NCBI RefSeq assembly: GCF_014805685.1
Contig: NC_060901.1
Location: 23,558,405-23,622,404 of the forward strand
Length of the DNA stretch: 64,000 nt
DNA from: Silurus meridionalis
Lineage: Eukaryota; Chordata; Actinopteri; Siluriformes; Siluridae
Direction of reading: 5' to 3'
Shown: positions 49,811 through 61,820 of the stretch, piece after piece
Numbering within the stretch: the stretch's first letter is position 1
How the letters are laid out: each line of letters begins with the position of its first letter
Position numbers and translations under genes: made by a program
Notes under the pieces: model-generated
Told to the model about the DNA's origin: nothing
The model's database searches: none
The model's input: only the letters and a program-made list of their open reading frames with translations

Positions 49811-50212
49811 ATGGCTGAAAAACTCCAAGCTCTTAAGCAGCGGGTTTGTGTTTGCGTCGACGACTCGAAGGAGAAATTCCATCGACTGGGAGACGCAATA
49901 TGGCGCCACCCGGAGCTAGCGTATGCGGAAAGACAAGCCCACGATACTCTGGTCCGGTTTTTTACACAGGAGAAAGGATGGACCGTGGAGGCACGGTATA
50001 AGCTAGAAACAGCTTTTCGGGCTACGTGGGGACCTGCGGGTGGAGCCGATGGTGAGTCTGTGGTGAATGTGGGGTTTCTGTGTGAGTACGATGCTCTGCC
50101 CGCTATAGGTCACGCGTGCGGCCACAACCTGATAGCGGAGAGCGGAGCTGCAGCAGCAGTGGGCCTGAAGGCGGCGCTGGAGAGCGAGGGGGCGTGGCCT
50201 GTCCTAATTAAG
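49811..50212 (+). CDS. pm20d2: pm20d2 exon 1 (residues 1-134)
   Basis: Begins [15 protein letters not shown] and contains [16 protein letters not shown] and [20 protein letters not shown]. Ends ATT AAG|GTGTGT. Confidence 0.95.
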
Positions 50213-53200
50213 GTGTGTCAATTAAGCGTGACCGTTTATACTTAATATTTTTACACATATACTTTGAATAACATTACAAAGATTAGCAAAAATCTATTCA
50301 CTGTAGCTGATAATGGAATTCCTGTCACTCTATTATCATTTAGCTATTACGGAAAGTCCTTTTCATCATTGTTCGCAAACAAGATCGGCATAATGTTTAG
50401 TCGTGTTGTCAGTATGATGGCGCACAGTTTCAAGATTTCCTGATATAAACTACAGTTTGGATTCCAATAACCGAAAATGCACAAGACTGAATTTCTTCTG
50501 TATGGCGTCTATGAATTTCAGCACAAATGTACACATTACTGAATGTGGGATATCGCAACGATATCGGATAGGATTCACACTTTTACTGTACTGTGCTAGT
50601 GTTTGTTCGTTTCTTTTGCTCTGTCTGTTTTTTGCTCTGTCTGTCGCCAAATGAAGGTTCACGAGATTCACCCTTGACCTATTTTAGAGAATTCGTTGAT
50701 CTGGTCCCGCACACTCGCCTTTATTAGTGACGTTCAAGATTCGATTCATCAATTCACATTTCCCCAAAGAAATTTAGTGGAAATTTTAGAGGATAAACTT
50801 GAAAGTTGACAACAGGTTTAACCATTTTGCATTCAATGAACTGATGCTGAGATGTTTTGGGGGTTAAAACCCGTTCAGGTGAAACTAATACAATACATTT
50901 TGATCAACATGACCATTGATAATGTAGGAAACAGCAGACAATTTGTACACTGCTAATTAAACGAATGTACCTACCCATATGGTAAAAAATAATATATTTA
51001 AAAAAAATGTATATGCTCAATAAAATATATTTTTGAAATATATATATATATAAAATTATAATATAAATATAATTATAATATAAATATATAATAAATAATA
51101 TATAAAATATAATATATATTATAAATAAATACATTTTAGGTTCAAGATAATACATTTTCAACCTTGCAGTAGAATGAGGATGGATCCTTTAAAAAATATA
51201 TAATTTATAATATATATTATATAAGTAAGTATATAAAAAGATAAAATAAGTATTTCTAGAAAATATATTCATATCAATATTTTGAAATAGATTTTAGCAA
51301 GTAGATTTTTCGCCCATATTTAAAATAAACTTCAAAATATATTTAAAAATATATATTTTCTGTTGTTTGCGTAAACATTCGCAATTTGTTCCAAGCAACA
51401 GGAAATTGCTTTTATGATGTGCGCTACATGAGTGACTATAAGATGAGAAGGTTGAACAAGTTGTTTTGAAAATTTCATTTCTGATTTCAGAAATGCTCCA
51501 AAGCAACTGGGAAAAACTATGAGTTCGAAAATGTCATATTTATAGCATGACGTTTCATACTACAAATGTTGACTAGCATAAATACCATTAGCATTGATAC
51601 ACTAGAGATATAATTTTGCAAATGAAAGGAAAAACAATATATCTAATCTCTTGAACTGTGTACTGGAACATGGACCACAGTTTATAGACAGACAGATTTG
51701 AAGACGGCGATAGTGGAAATGAGGGTCATCTGGAATAGGATAGAACGGAGAGAAAAATCAGGAGAATGTATCAGGAGAACACACATGTTCATTTACGGTG
51801 TGGTGTCCACAATCTTTCGTCCATATATTTTATTGTCTCGTTTATGCAATGTTTTCATGAATTCTCTGCATGATTAGATAACCGTTCTGGGGACTCCAGC
51901 GGAAGAAGATGGAGGTGGGAAGGCGGACTTGCTGCGAGAAGACGCCTTTGAGGATATGGATGTCGTTTTTATGGCTCATCCATCGCAGGAGGACGCTACC
52001 TACATCCCAGACGTGGCAGAACATGAGTAACTGAGTATTACACGTTGAAAATCCACCATGATTACACCAAGAACTGTTTCCAAATCTAGTTTTTATGTTA
52101 TAAAACGAGTCATGCCATATTTAACAATCCATTTAATGCTCCATCTTATCCAGTCTTATCAGCTGAGACCATATCAGTCACACACTCCTTCTCATCTCCT
52201 TTTCTGACCATTGTATCAGAAAAGCAGATTTTTCTAGCAAGCAATGCCAATGCAATGACATCACCAGTTTGCTAAACTGGTATCTTCTGAACTCCTAATT
52301 TACCTGACATGATCGCTGCACTATAAAAAGACTATATAAATAAATCAGTACGTCATGCTGAAATATATGCACGTTGTTCAGAACATCCTATCAGACCCAT
52401 AGATTGTCTTTAGAATCAAACCTCTGTACAGTGTGTGTCGAAGTTTTCTTAGATCTTCTTCATTTGCCAAATTAACTACTAAGCCATACTATTGCAAGGC
52501 AGTACTAATAGAAGATCCAGATTCGTATAGCAAAGATGACTCTCAGCCCACGTGCCAGTTCCGGATCAATGCTGTACTCTGGCTAATTCTCAAATAAAAT
52601 CCATGGGCAAATTGGGGAGCAGCAAATCTTGGCAATTTTCCAAAGCTAATGCTAATCTGGTGATTAAAACGGAGGACCAGTGTGTATAAATATTGATCAT
52701 TTTGCCATCATTTTGCTTTTTCTCAGGGCAGTATTGCCAACGAATTCAGCATAAGAGGACCCGGCTACTGTTTTGACAAATTTTTGCTACAACAGTACCT
52801 GGTCTGTTTTGTTTCCGGAACATGGTTTAGACGCTGCCACTACCACAGAAGGAAAATATCCATTCCAATACACTGGCGCCGTAGACCACCGCCAAGTTTG
52901 CCTATGCCTAGAAACGGTGCTGTTGGCAAGTGATTTCACTGGTTTGAACTCCAAGTCTGATCTGGCCCTGACAAACGGTTGGCTGACGATAGGACCTAAC
53001 GTTCCATAGGTCCTCAACTTGCCTATTGTCACGCTATAGATCATCAAATGTGCTGACGAAGAATACACTCCAGATTTAATTGCGACTTTGTGCTTGGACA
53101 GCACTGTATCGTTTTATATATATATAATCTAAAATCAATCTATAATTTGTTGCATGTTGTCCTGCAGCCTTGTAGTGAAGTACCACGGACGTGCGTCTCA

Positions 53201-56046
53201 TGCGTCAGCATACCCCTGGGAAGGTGTAAACGCTCTTGATGCAGCCGTCCTGGCCTACAGTAACATGTCTGTTCTCCGCCAGCAACTCAGACCTGACTGG
53301 AGGGTACATGGTGCGTATGTGTGTATCTTTAGCCTTATAACCAGATAGAGGAACCTAATATAGAATACTAAGCTGTGTATGACTCGTACTCAGGTATAAT
53401 AAGGAACGGAGGTGTGAAACCCAACATCATCCCCGACTACAGCGAGCTGGAGTTTTACTTACGCACCCCTTCACACAAAGACCTGCCCAACATCAGGGCC
53501 AAAGCTGAGGCCTGCTTTCAAGCAGCTGCCCTGGCTACAGGATGCAAGGTTAGTGCACTGAGGAAATTTTGGCTTGGCTTACACACGTTTCCAAAGATAC
53601 AATATACAAACCCAGGTATTGGGACACCAGATTTTTCCAATCATATGTGTACCTTCACCGGACTTCGAGGTAGATTTGTGTACGTAGGATATCTTTGGAT
53701 GCGGTAGCATGAAATTTTTCCTTCACTTGAACTAGGACACCCATGAAGATATGCTTTACATGTGTTGGAAAATGTGGAATATCTCCTGCTATGGAAGATA
53801 TTGAATCCTATTGAACATCTTTGGAATTGAATAGATAAATGGGAATCCTGATGACACCCCAGGCCTCCTCACCTCACCTAAGTGGAGACTTGGTAGGGAC
53901 TAAAGGTATAACAGGAGTACATACCAATCTTAGGTCAAGTATCTACAAACTTTTGTCTCATCTATGGGTTGTGTTACCAGGTTTCTGCTTATTTTTCTAT
54001 AAAGTGGAAAGCACACATCTTTCCTAAAGGATTCCTCTGTTCAGAACCTCTGGAAACCTCAGAACGGTGGAAATGTTAGCATGTCATTAATTATGCATTT
54101 CTTATTGTAAATGAAAAAGTCATGATCAGAGAAACTAAACCAATTTTTGCTCCTTACAGGTTGAGCTTCTCTTCGTTAGAAACGAGTTCCATGAAATTTT
54201 GAGGAACCGCACTTTGGAAGGCCTGTATGAGGAGAATGGGACGGCTCTTGGCATGAAGTTCATAACTGTTCAGGATTCTTCTGGTAACTTAATAAGATAG
54301 CGTACAACCTAAGGAATGGAATGGTGTGGCAACTGTACTAACTAATATGGTGTTGGTATATCCCAGTATCTACTTATTACATTACCATTGGAAGAACCTG
54401 GCCGAATAGGAATCTGAGGCTCTCATGGGCACAGATTTACCCAAAATGGGTAAGTCTGGAAAGACAGAGTGCCGGAATTTCTGTGAGTTTGTGCTCATGA
54501 TAGCCTCAGATTACCGTTCTTGGCTGACATTAATGGGACCTGAAGTGATCATCTACTGCTGCCACATGATTTGCTGATAACATACCTGCAAGAATGTCCA
54601 GGTGAACGGGTATTCGTTTATCAGGAAACCATCCATGCAAATCCGAACCCTGCATTTGGACTCTAATGGATATTAGTTTCTCATGTCTGATTTCATTTAT
54701 ACCATTTATCCCTACTAGCAAGTTCCAAGCAATGATTTGTATTTAATGGTTAGGAAATGTGCAAGTTACTTCTAAACCTGATTTTCTGATTTCCATCCCA
54801 TCCATTTCAGGGTCTTCAGATTTCGGCAACGTGACTCACGTGGTTCCAGGGATTCAGCCTTATTTCTACATTGGTTCTGAGGCGCTAAATCACACTGCAG
54901 AATACACAGCTGCCTCTGGTGAGTTTGAGGAACCGTCAAAGTGTTCGATTTGATGGTCCACTTTCAACAAGGTGCACTACTGTTTTGCCCTTTTGGTCTT
55001 TATACTGGTTTGAAAAGTAGCTCATCGATTTCATTCCCATGGAACTAATTTTCACCTTTGAATATAATTTAGAAAACACAAGTATATCTACTCTAAATTG
55101 GGCTGTATTCTTTAAAAACAAATGCTATAGTTCAGAGATTCAGAAAACATGGTGCAGGAGACTCATTGATGGAAATAATCAAATGTATTATATTTAGGGG
55201 TCCAAGCACCTAAAAGATCGAACGCATTCGTTCAGTGGAAAGAAATATAACACTCGCAAAATAGTATTTGACAATCTTCTAGATTGTGGACACATGACTT
55301 TAAGATTGTGTTTTTTGAACCACCTTCAGTCCCCATTTACTGATATATTATGCTTTATAAAGATGTATTACAAGTATTCGTGGAGATTTGTGGCCATTCA
55401 GCTACAAAGTCATGCACCATCATGTACAATTCATCCTAAAGGTGTTCAATGAGGTTGGGGTCAGAGCTCTATAGCAGGAGATCTTCCACTCCAATGCATG
55501 TAAAGCATATCTTCATGGAGCTGATTTGGTGCACAGGGGTATTGCCATGCTGGAATAGGTTTGGGTCTCCTAATTCAGTGATGGAACGCATCCCAAGACA
55601 TCTTCTACAATTGTGTGCCTTCAAGTTTGGAATAAAATTTTGGAGAAGAACCACATGTGGCTGGAACCAAATATTAGCTGTGGGTTTCAATTTTGCCCTG
55701 TCACACATCCATATTTTATTTAAAGCACACCTAGTAAATGACATCAACCAAATATTTTATACTCTTGTGCAATATCATTAGAAATTCATGCAATACACAC
55801 GTCTGGTTAAAGTAGAAAATCTGAGGGTATTCGGTCTCATTTACGGCTCTTCATTAACTCAACTTCTGTTCTGCAGGTGCAGATGAAGCTCAGTTTTACA
55901 CTCTGCGTACCGCTAAAGCTTTAGCCATGACTGCACTTGACGTAATCTTCATCCCTGGACTGCTCGACAAAGTCAAACAGGAGTTTAAACAGGCCAAGGA
56001 GAGAGGACTGAAACATGGGGAAGCTGCGACCAAAAAAGAAATATGA
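49811..56046 (+). CDS. pm20d2: peptidase M20 domain-containing protein 2 (beta-alanyl-lysine type dipeptidase)
   Basis: Cytosolic metallopeptidase of the M20 family; mammalian PM20D2 hydrolyses beta-alanyl and gamma-aminobutyryl dipeptides with basic residues. Exons: 49811-50212, 51878-52026, 53168-53310, 53394-53548, 54160-54283, 54811-54918, 55877-56046; 1251 nt, 416 residues, all phases consistent, all GT-AG. The start is fixed by an in-frame TAA at 49802. Metal and catalytic motifs: EYDALP (92-97), HACGHN (101-106), [10 protein letters not shown] (139-148), MAHPSQ (166-171), [13 protein letters not shown] (191-203, dimerisation-domain His) and ALNHT (349-353). The human protein is 436 residues with a longer N-terminus. 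Exon 5 departs from the human motif HDYYNVLPN. Confidence 0.95.
50213..51877. other. pm20d2 intron 1
   Basis: 1.67 kb. AT-rich, with an irregular (TA)-like tract at 50990-51260. No other feature. Confidence 0.8.
51878..52026 (+). CDS. pm20d2: pm20d2 exon 2 (residues 135-184)
   Basis: Acceptor ATGATTAG. Encodes [19 protein letters not shown] and [20 protein letters not shown]. The ORF caller missed it because no ATG precedes it. Ends GA|GTAACT. Confidence 0.95.
52027..53167. other. pm20d2 intron 2
   Basis: 1.14 kb. No repeat recognised. A 105-residue minus ORF at 52787-53104 has no domain. Confidence 0.75.
53168..53310 (+). CDS. pm20d2: pm20d2 exon 3 (residues 184-232)
   Basis: Acceptor CCTGCAG. 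Encodes [20 protein letters not shown] and [20 protein letters not shown]. Donor CATG|GTGCGT. Confidence 0.95.
53394..53548 (+). CDS. pm20d2: pm20d2 exon 4 (residues 232-283)
   Basis: Acceptor ACTCAG. Encodes [20 protein letters not shown], then [18 protein letters not shown]. Donor AAG|GTTAGT. Confidence 0.95.
53610..53980 (+). mobile_element. decayed Tc1-type element in pm20d2 intron 4
   Basis: 'aggtattgggacaccagatt', 'ttccttcacttgaactagga', 'acccatgaagatatgcttta' and 'ccccaggcctcctcacctca' follow the family order. Frames are broken. Confidence 0.65.
54160..54283 (+). CDS. pm20d2: pm20d2 exon 5 (residues 284-325, diverged motif)
   Basis: Acceptor CCTTACAG, donor CTG|GTAACT. Encodes [20 protein letters not shown] and [14 protein letters not shown]. 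The length and second half match human, but the block that is KGGAHDYYNVLPN in human is [13 protein letters not shown] here, with no indel. Confidence 0.88.
54811..54918 (+). CDS. pm20d2: pm20d2 exon 6 (residues 325-361)
   Basis: Acceptor CATTTCAG, donor CTCTG|GTGAGT. Encodes [20 protein letters not shown] and [15 protein letters not shown]. His352 is the expected last metal ligand. Confidence 0.95.
55378..55690 (-). mobile_element. decayed Tc1-type element in pm20d2 intron 6
   Basis: Minus-oriented: 'gtggagatttgtggccattc', 'caattcatcctaaaggtgtt', 'gagctctatagcaggagatc' and 'gaagaaccacatgtggctgg' are the inverse of the copy at 60 kb. Confidence 0.65.
55877..56046 (+). CDS. pm20d2: pm20d2 exon 7 (residues 361-416, stop)
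   Basis: Acceptor TTCTGCAG. Encodes [20 protein letters not shown] and a Lys-rich C-terminus ending KKEI, with TGA at 56044-56046. Confidence 0.95.
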
Positions 56047-56217
56047 AACAGCCACAGTCTAGACATCTTAGAAACGTGATCCCGCTTTTACCCCATTAGC
56101 ACTCGTGTCCTTTTTATACCGTATCCTGGAGTTGATTTGATCCTGCAGGAAATAGAAATCAGTGGGTATAAAACACAGCCCCACTGCACCGCCTCCCCTC
56201 CGGTATTTTGTCGTTTT

Positions 56218-56223
56218 AATAAA
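56218..56223 (+). terminator. poly(A) signal of pm20d2
   Basis: AATAAA 172 nt after the stop, followed at about 15 nt by a GT-rich tgtgtgtgtc element, the usual downstream element arrangement. Confidence 0.75.
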
Positions 56224-56764
56224 ACCGTAAAAGCACAGTGTGTGTGTCAAGATTTCAGTTTTATCAAACACATTTAGTTCCCATTTGCCCATCAGATACT
56301 GATGTAGGTGAGGTGAGGAGGTCGTTCCAATTCATCCCAAAGGTGTTCGATAGGGTTTGGAGCTCTATTGCACGCGTCATGGAAATCCACCTTTTAAAAT
56401 GAAACTAAGCCAGTCCTTTATTGGAATTTTTGAGGTCGCTCTGTATGACCTGATATTTCATCACACAAGGACTTTATTGGACATGATCATGTTAAAATTT
56501 TTTATAAAACAAAAGAAAGGATTAACCATTCACCATATAACATCCCACTTTCTTCAACCGTATATGTACCTGTCCATCTTCATCAATCTGAGATCTTGCT
56601 TGTGCAGATATAAATGTCCACCATATGTTCTTCTACTGGTGTTTACAGGTCAGACCATTACCAGGAGTAGATACCATAAAAATGACAACCAAAGTGATCT
56701 ATAATTGCTGTATATGCTTTCCCCATACTGTAGGGTTAAACACAGGTCAGGAAGAGTATCTCCT

Positions 56765-57045
56765 GAGAAGTAAACAATCTGATCTGCAGACCTAATTTCC
56801 TAATCTGATGATCTGACCTGATCTCCTGACCTGATCTCCGGACCTAATTATCTAATCTGATCTCCTGACCTGATCTCCAGACCTAATTTCCTAATCTGAT
56901 CTCCTGACCTGATCTCCAGACCTAATCTCCTAATCAGATCTACATACTTGATTTCTTAATCTGATCTCCTGACCTGATCTCCTAATCTGATGTCCAGACT
57001 TGATCTCCTGACCTGATTTCCTAATTGGATCTCCTAACTGACACA
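56765..57045. repeat. minisatellite of about 12-bp GATC-containing units
   Basis: Alternating units such as gatctcctgacct, gatctccagaccta and atttcctaatct run for about 280 bp, with a longer unit of roughly 36-50 bp visible. Confidence 0.85.
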
Positions 57046-57177
57046 AGAGCTGGCATCAGTGCAGAGATGTAGGATGTAGAACGTCAGAGACACCAACAGG
57101 ACTGATGTATTGTGTAATGGTGGATATTGAGAATATATAAATACAGTATAATACAGTCCAATTTTTAAGTAATCTAT

Positions 57178-57475
57178 ATAAATTCAACTCAATTTCTGTA
57201 GCACGTTTCACAATAGACTTTGTCTCAAAGCAGCTTTAGAGAATGTAAAAACAAGATTTGGATTTAAATGTGTATTTATCCCTGATGAGTGACTGTGACA
57301 AATAATATAAAGAGAAACCTTAAGAGGAACCCGTCCTCATCTGGGCGACGCCAAGAGTGCAGGTATAAATCATACAAAACACTGAAGAGGGAGAAACATC
57401 ATAGTGTGTGATTTTGAATAATGGCCGTTCTACGGTCTTATACTGTCAGTTGGAGAAGTGGAACCCCTGAGAGTT
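57178..57475 (+). repeat. R380 repeat, copy 6
   Basis: 'tttgtctcaaagcagcttta', 'gtgtatttatccctgatgag', 'gaaaccttaagaggaacccg' and 'cctcatctgggcgacgccaa' follow copy 3. Confidence 0.85.
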
Positions 57476-59095
57476 CTCATAAATTAGCTTAACATCTGAG
57501 ATCTTTATAGATTCAACCCCAATTCCTTCATGCCAGATCCTTAAAATGTTCAATAAAGAATAAACATCGTATGTGGAATGTTATTTATTCTCAAAATTCA
57601 ATGTGTGAAATATTGATGACGTGGTGGTACGTCTCTAGATGGCTCGTGAAATTCTCTATAAAAAAATATCTACATAAAGATAGAGAACCACCACACAGAT
57701 GTGATGCTCTTACCCAATACTGTCTTCAATCTTCAGGATTTAAAGCTACATATTGTGCACATACACCATGTATGTACTGCACTATAATATGAATCTAACA
57801 TTTGACAGTAAAAGCACACATTTAATCTTGTTTTAGTGTCTGGAAAACAGTTCAACCAGCAGTGAATGACAGGACAAAGGATTGCATGGACAAATGAGGA
57901 GCTCATAAAGCACTAACCTTAACTACAGGGTGCCTACAGCTGTGCCTACAGCGCTGGGGAGAAGCAGTGAATAGGTTTTGTTCACAAGCCTGACGGCCTG
58001 CTGAGAACGTTTTTATATCCACAGGCCATCAGGGGAATTCGACTGCCTGGGGTTGTTTCAACTAGTCCATCTTTCCTCTACACACAATGCAAAAAAAACC
58101 AACTACAGACTTTCTCTGCATGCTTTATATACACCATTACAACTATGAATAACAACTTACCAAAGGCCTCCTTAGTTAGTTGGAGGTTTCTTTCTGATCC
58201 AGTTCATCTCAGAGCAGTTCAATAGGATTTAGGTGTGGTGACTGGGCACGCCATTTCACAGATATATATGGTAGAAATGACAATAAAAGCTTCTTGACTT
58301 GAATCGCTTTGTAGGGTTGGGAAATGCATGCAGTCATTCAGGACATAGTGACGTATTAAAATGTACGCAAACAGAAAAGGGCAGCTTTATTAGAACTTCA
58401 TACACTATGTGTAAAATACAGCAATTTGAGACATTTCACACCCAGTCTCCTCTGAGGAGGCGCTGAAAAAAAGAATCCGAGCAAATCATCGAGCAAAAGT
58501 GGAGGCTAGAGACCTTGGGGACATTCCGAACTTAGATCAACGGACAAGAAATTTGACACTAGATGATCACTACACATATTTCAAACACCTGATAGCTAGG
58601 TATTTTCAGCCATCACTTACTGAGTGCCAATTGGGTTTATCTTTGTGCTGCATGATTAAGTTACCTCTGGAGGGAGGGGCATTCTGGGACAAGTTGTGTA
58701 TGTGGGGGTGTGTTTGGAAGGTTTGGACCCCGAGACTTCAGGAGGTCTTTGTGAAAGGGGTGAGATGTAATGACCTTCCAGGCACCGGGAACTGGTGGGA
58801 AAGGAGGTGATCAGGGCGAACTGTTGTGGGAGGATTGTTCAGATGTTTTGAGAGAGCATGGGGAGGTGGTAGTTCAGTGGTTAAGTACATTCTCAAGTTG
58901 CATGGCTGCAAAATTAATGAAAATAGCCTGAGAAACGTACAATAAATTAACGTCACTGAGAAACCTATAAAACAATACCTATTATGATTAAATGTGCACA
59001 AGAATATCTACATAGTCATAATATACATGGTAACAAGAATGGATCCTTAAGCTTATGGTGTTTAAGGTAAGTATTAGGAGTCCTAACAAGGCCTA

Positions 59096-59538
59096 TTATT
59101 TCAGTGCGAAGTGCCTGAAAAGCTCATTGGTCAGTCTGTGCCGCTGCCCCGCCCACTGGAAATGGGTAGGCTGAGCAGAGGAGTCTTGACCTGCAGAGTA
59201 GTGAAAGTGCGGGCTGAACTCGATGGCCAGTGCAGAGCGTACCAATCCGATCCCCCCCAGTTGCTCGGGAGCGGGATGGTACACTCTGCCACTGTCTGGG
59301 TTCATGAACAAAGAGCTAGGTTGGAATGCAACGTTCAGTTTTGTCCCGCCTCCACAATAGGACAGACGTGCTCCTTGACCCGTCTCGGGCAACAAATTAG
59401 TAAATACGACTGGCTGATCGTCGCAGCGAAGGAAATTCCTCTCACGTCCGCACAATGAGACGAAGGGGAAGTGCTGCTGGTAGCGGTTACTGTGGTTCGC
59501 TTTCAAATGCTTGAAGAAGAAAACCAGAAATTGTTGAT
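59096..59538 (-). CDS. c8orf82: C8orf82-like exon 3 (residues 67-213, stop)
   Basis: Acceptor TTCCTCCAG. Begins DQQFLVFFFKHLKANHSNRY and ends ELFRHFALK, with TAA at 59098-59096. A 115-residue ORF on the opposite strand is a shadow. Confidence 0.95.
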
Positions 59539-61516
59539 CTGGAGGAAGAAAGAGAAAACAAAAATTTTAGCTTTTTGGTGACTCGCATGTACCAGCGCAG
59601 ATGTCAAGTGTGAACAGGTTTCAACTCCCTGCTGTCGATCCTACGTATCTAAATAAAGAGTAAAACTGTGGGGGGGGAAATCAGAAGTCGACCAATACAG
59701 CGGTTTTGCCGATTAATCAATCCATACTGATAGTTTTTCCGGGTTGCGCCTGCACTGGAGAGGCTGAGAAGGTCCCCTGTCATTATACTGTACGAGAGCA
59801 GCCTCTAGAGGTGAATCACTGATACCACATGCTAAACTAAAGTTAACAGATAAAATAAAAATTACAAAGAAAACTTCTAAAGCATTTAATTACTTCAGTT
59901 AATGTTACAAGTGGAATTTTACTTTAGAGAATTGTAATTACATTTTTTTTTATTACCTCAAAAATAGGAAAATCAGGCTGTGAGCCAAGGTTTCCAAACT
60001 CTATACTGACAAAAGTATTGGGACGCACGACTTTTCCAGCCATATGTGCGTCTTCCCAAAACTGTTCCCACAAAGTTGTACACACAATTGTATAAGAAAT
60101 TTTCCTTTTATTTAAACCACAAGACCCAAACCTGTTCCAGCATGACAATGTCCTTGTGCACAAAACCAGCTTCATGACAACACGGGCTGAAGTGGAAGAT
60201 CTCCTGCTATAGAGCTCTGACCTCAACCCTATTGAACACCTTTGGGATGAAATTGAACGGCACCCCAGGCCTCCTCACTTCCTCACCTACATCAGTACCT
60301 GACTTTTACTAACACCCTTATGTCTGAATGAGCACAAATCTCCACAAAATCTAGTGGAACATCTTTCCAAAAGAGTGGAGGTCGATATAAGAGCAAATGG
60401 AGACTAAACGTGGAACCGGATGGTCAAAAAAAGTACATCCTAATCTTATGATCTATAAGATGTCCATAAACTTGTCTATTTAATGTATATAAATAGGGCA
60501 TGGCCTTTATTTTCACCACACATTAACCTTTTCTTGGTATCTATTTGAACCAGAATGTAAATAATAAAGAGGAGGTAATAAGTGATTGTGCAGGGGATTG
60601 GGATCTTCAAGAAATCTTCTTCCAAAATAAAAAAAAAGCATAAGAGACTTTCTTTCCAACATGTGGTGGTTGAATGCTGGGGTCAGAGCGCAAGGGTCAG
60701 CCATGATACAACGCCCCTGGAGCAGAGAGAGTTAAGGGCCTTGCTCAAGGGCCCAACACTAATGGTGCTTGAATCTTGACCTTCTGATTTACACAGAGTT
60801 TCATCACTGCCAGTCCCTGTTCTAAGACGTTGCCAGTAGGCCTCTTAATCAATAGTTGCCATAGTAACCTTCGGCAGTGGGCGGAGCAACTAGCGTTCAA
60901 CTTTTGACCAATATAAAAAAATTGACGCATATTTTCAGCAACATCCTGGAGTTTGTATACAAGATTCAAAAGTGTATTTGCGTCCAAAATGCTGTCCACT
61001 CAACTTAGCTGCCTCGCTGGACATCTCAAAGCTGTCTCTCGTATCCCAGAAGTCACCTATCCATGTGTTAATGCCTTGGGATGTTCACAAACCTCCACCA
61101 CCAGAGTCTTTCACGGTTTAGAATCAAATAACATTGAGTTTCAACATTGAAAAGACCAAAAACTGCCATGATATCACTTTAAAGACTTTTTACAGCACAA
61201 ATACTGGAGCGAAGAGGGTTAAGGGCCTGACATACCTTTAAAACAAGTGACAAAGTTCTTCACCTTGGTGTCATCCAGGAAGAGCTAGTGAGAGGACAGA
61301 GGGACATTTTAGAGTTGTAAAAGTGTTTATTTGTGACATGAATAAGACGATATAGGGGTGATGTACCTGTCCTTGATGGTCCAGGTAGTAGAAATACTCA
61401 CGAATACGCGGCTCAGGACTTTGACCCTGTGTGTACATACAGTGTCCTCTCGAAAATAAGGCCAGTGTCCTCCAACAAGACAACCTGGTTACTGTCATAC
61501 CGACACAGACTCTCAT
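59096..61516 (-). CDS. c8orf82: UPF0598 family protein, C8orf82 homologue
   Basis: Conserved animal protein of unknown function (UPF0598), human C8orf82. Exons on minus: 61516-61367, 61284-61236, 59538-59096; 642 nt, 213 residues plus stop (human 216). The start is fixed by an in-frame TAA at 61525-61523. The first 25 residues (RLSCWRTLALFSRG) are basic and hydrophobic, compatible with a mitochondrial presequence (inference). Signatures: YTQGQSPEPRIREYFYYLDH, then FLDD and NFVTCFK; FPFVSLCGRERNFLRC; LSYCGGG; RVYHPAPEQLGGIGLVRSAL. It converges with pm20d2. No close poly(A) signal was seen; the nearest candidate (tttatt on plus) is near 58385. Confidence 0.93.
59995..60450 (+). mobile_element. 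Tc1-type element, longest copy of the small family, in C8orf82-like intron 2
   Basis: Runs from 'tgacaaaagtattgggacgc' through 'ctgttccagcatgacaatgt', 'gagctctgacctcaacccta', 'ttgaacacctttgggatgaa' and 'gtggaacatctttccaaaag' to about 'ggatggtc'. It translates to [15 protein letters not shown] text but is frameshifted. Other fragments of the family in this window can be aligned to it. Confidence 0.75.
60655..60795 (-). mobile_element. tRNA-SINE fragment
   Basis: 'gttaagggccttgctcaagg' and 'gcccaacactaatgg' are the SINE body read in reverse; the head is degraded. Confidence 0.6.
61236..61284 (-). CDS. c8orf82: C8orf82-like exon 2 (residues 51-66, 49 nt)
   Basis: Tiny exon between CACTAG and GTATGT, encoding LFLDDTKVKNFVTCFK. 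Too short for ORF calling; recognised by homology and phase. Confidence 0.9.
61367..61516 (-). CDS. c8orf82: C8orf82-like exon 1 (residues 1-50)
   Basis: MRVCVGMTVTRLSCWRTLAL at the start, ending LDHQGQ|GTACAT. A second in-frame ATG at residue 7 and a third at residue 27 are possible starts; the first gives the length closest to human. Confidence 0.88.
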
Positions 61517-61601
61517 GAGCCCTTATAAGCTCTAATAAGCTCTAAAAAAAAAAGCGAGTAGACAACAACAACAAACCGAGGGATTGTTTTGCTTCGTTTT
61601 A

Positions 61602-61820
61602 AGAGGCGGGGTCTGACATTTACTAACGTCCGGCGGAATCTGAAGGCGCTGTGCATTAGTTCCACCTTCAAAAACCTTTTTTGGTTTGTTTGTTTGTTTG
61701 TTTGTTTTTTTAGTTCAGGGTGTATTAAAACACCATACATTTTCGGACCAATAAAAACATGATTATATTCATTATTTATGAATAAAATTAAGAAAAAAAA
61801 AATTTTAATGACAAAATCCA
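61602..61820. repeat. local tandem duplication, unit 1
   Basis: From 'agaggcggggtctgacattt' through 'acgtccggcggaatctgaag', a (GTTT)n tract (61684-61706) and 'ttttcggaccaataaaaaca'. The next unit starts about 219 bp later. It lies 90 bp upstream of the C8orf82-like start codon. Confidence 0.85.

Larger units (their letters stand above)
56047..59095. other. intergenic, convergent pm20d2 and C8orf82-like
   Basis: 3 kb. It holds a Tc1-type fragment (56288-56375, minus), a GATC-type minisatellite (56765-57045), an R380 copy, a Tc1-like fragment (58190-58262), a retroelement-like tail (58270-58303) and a possible SINE head near 58860. A 103-residue plus ORF at 58499 has no domain. Confidence 0.7.

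Noticed and set aside
59111..59458. 115-residue plus ORF
   Set aside because: Antisense shadow of C8orf82-like exon 3, which has clear homology and splice sites.
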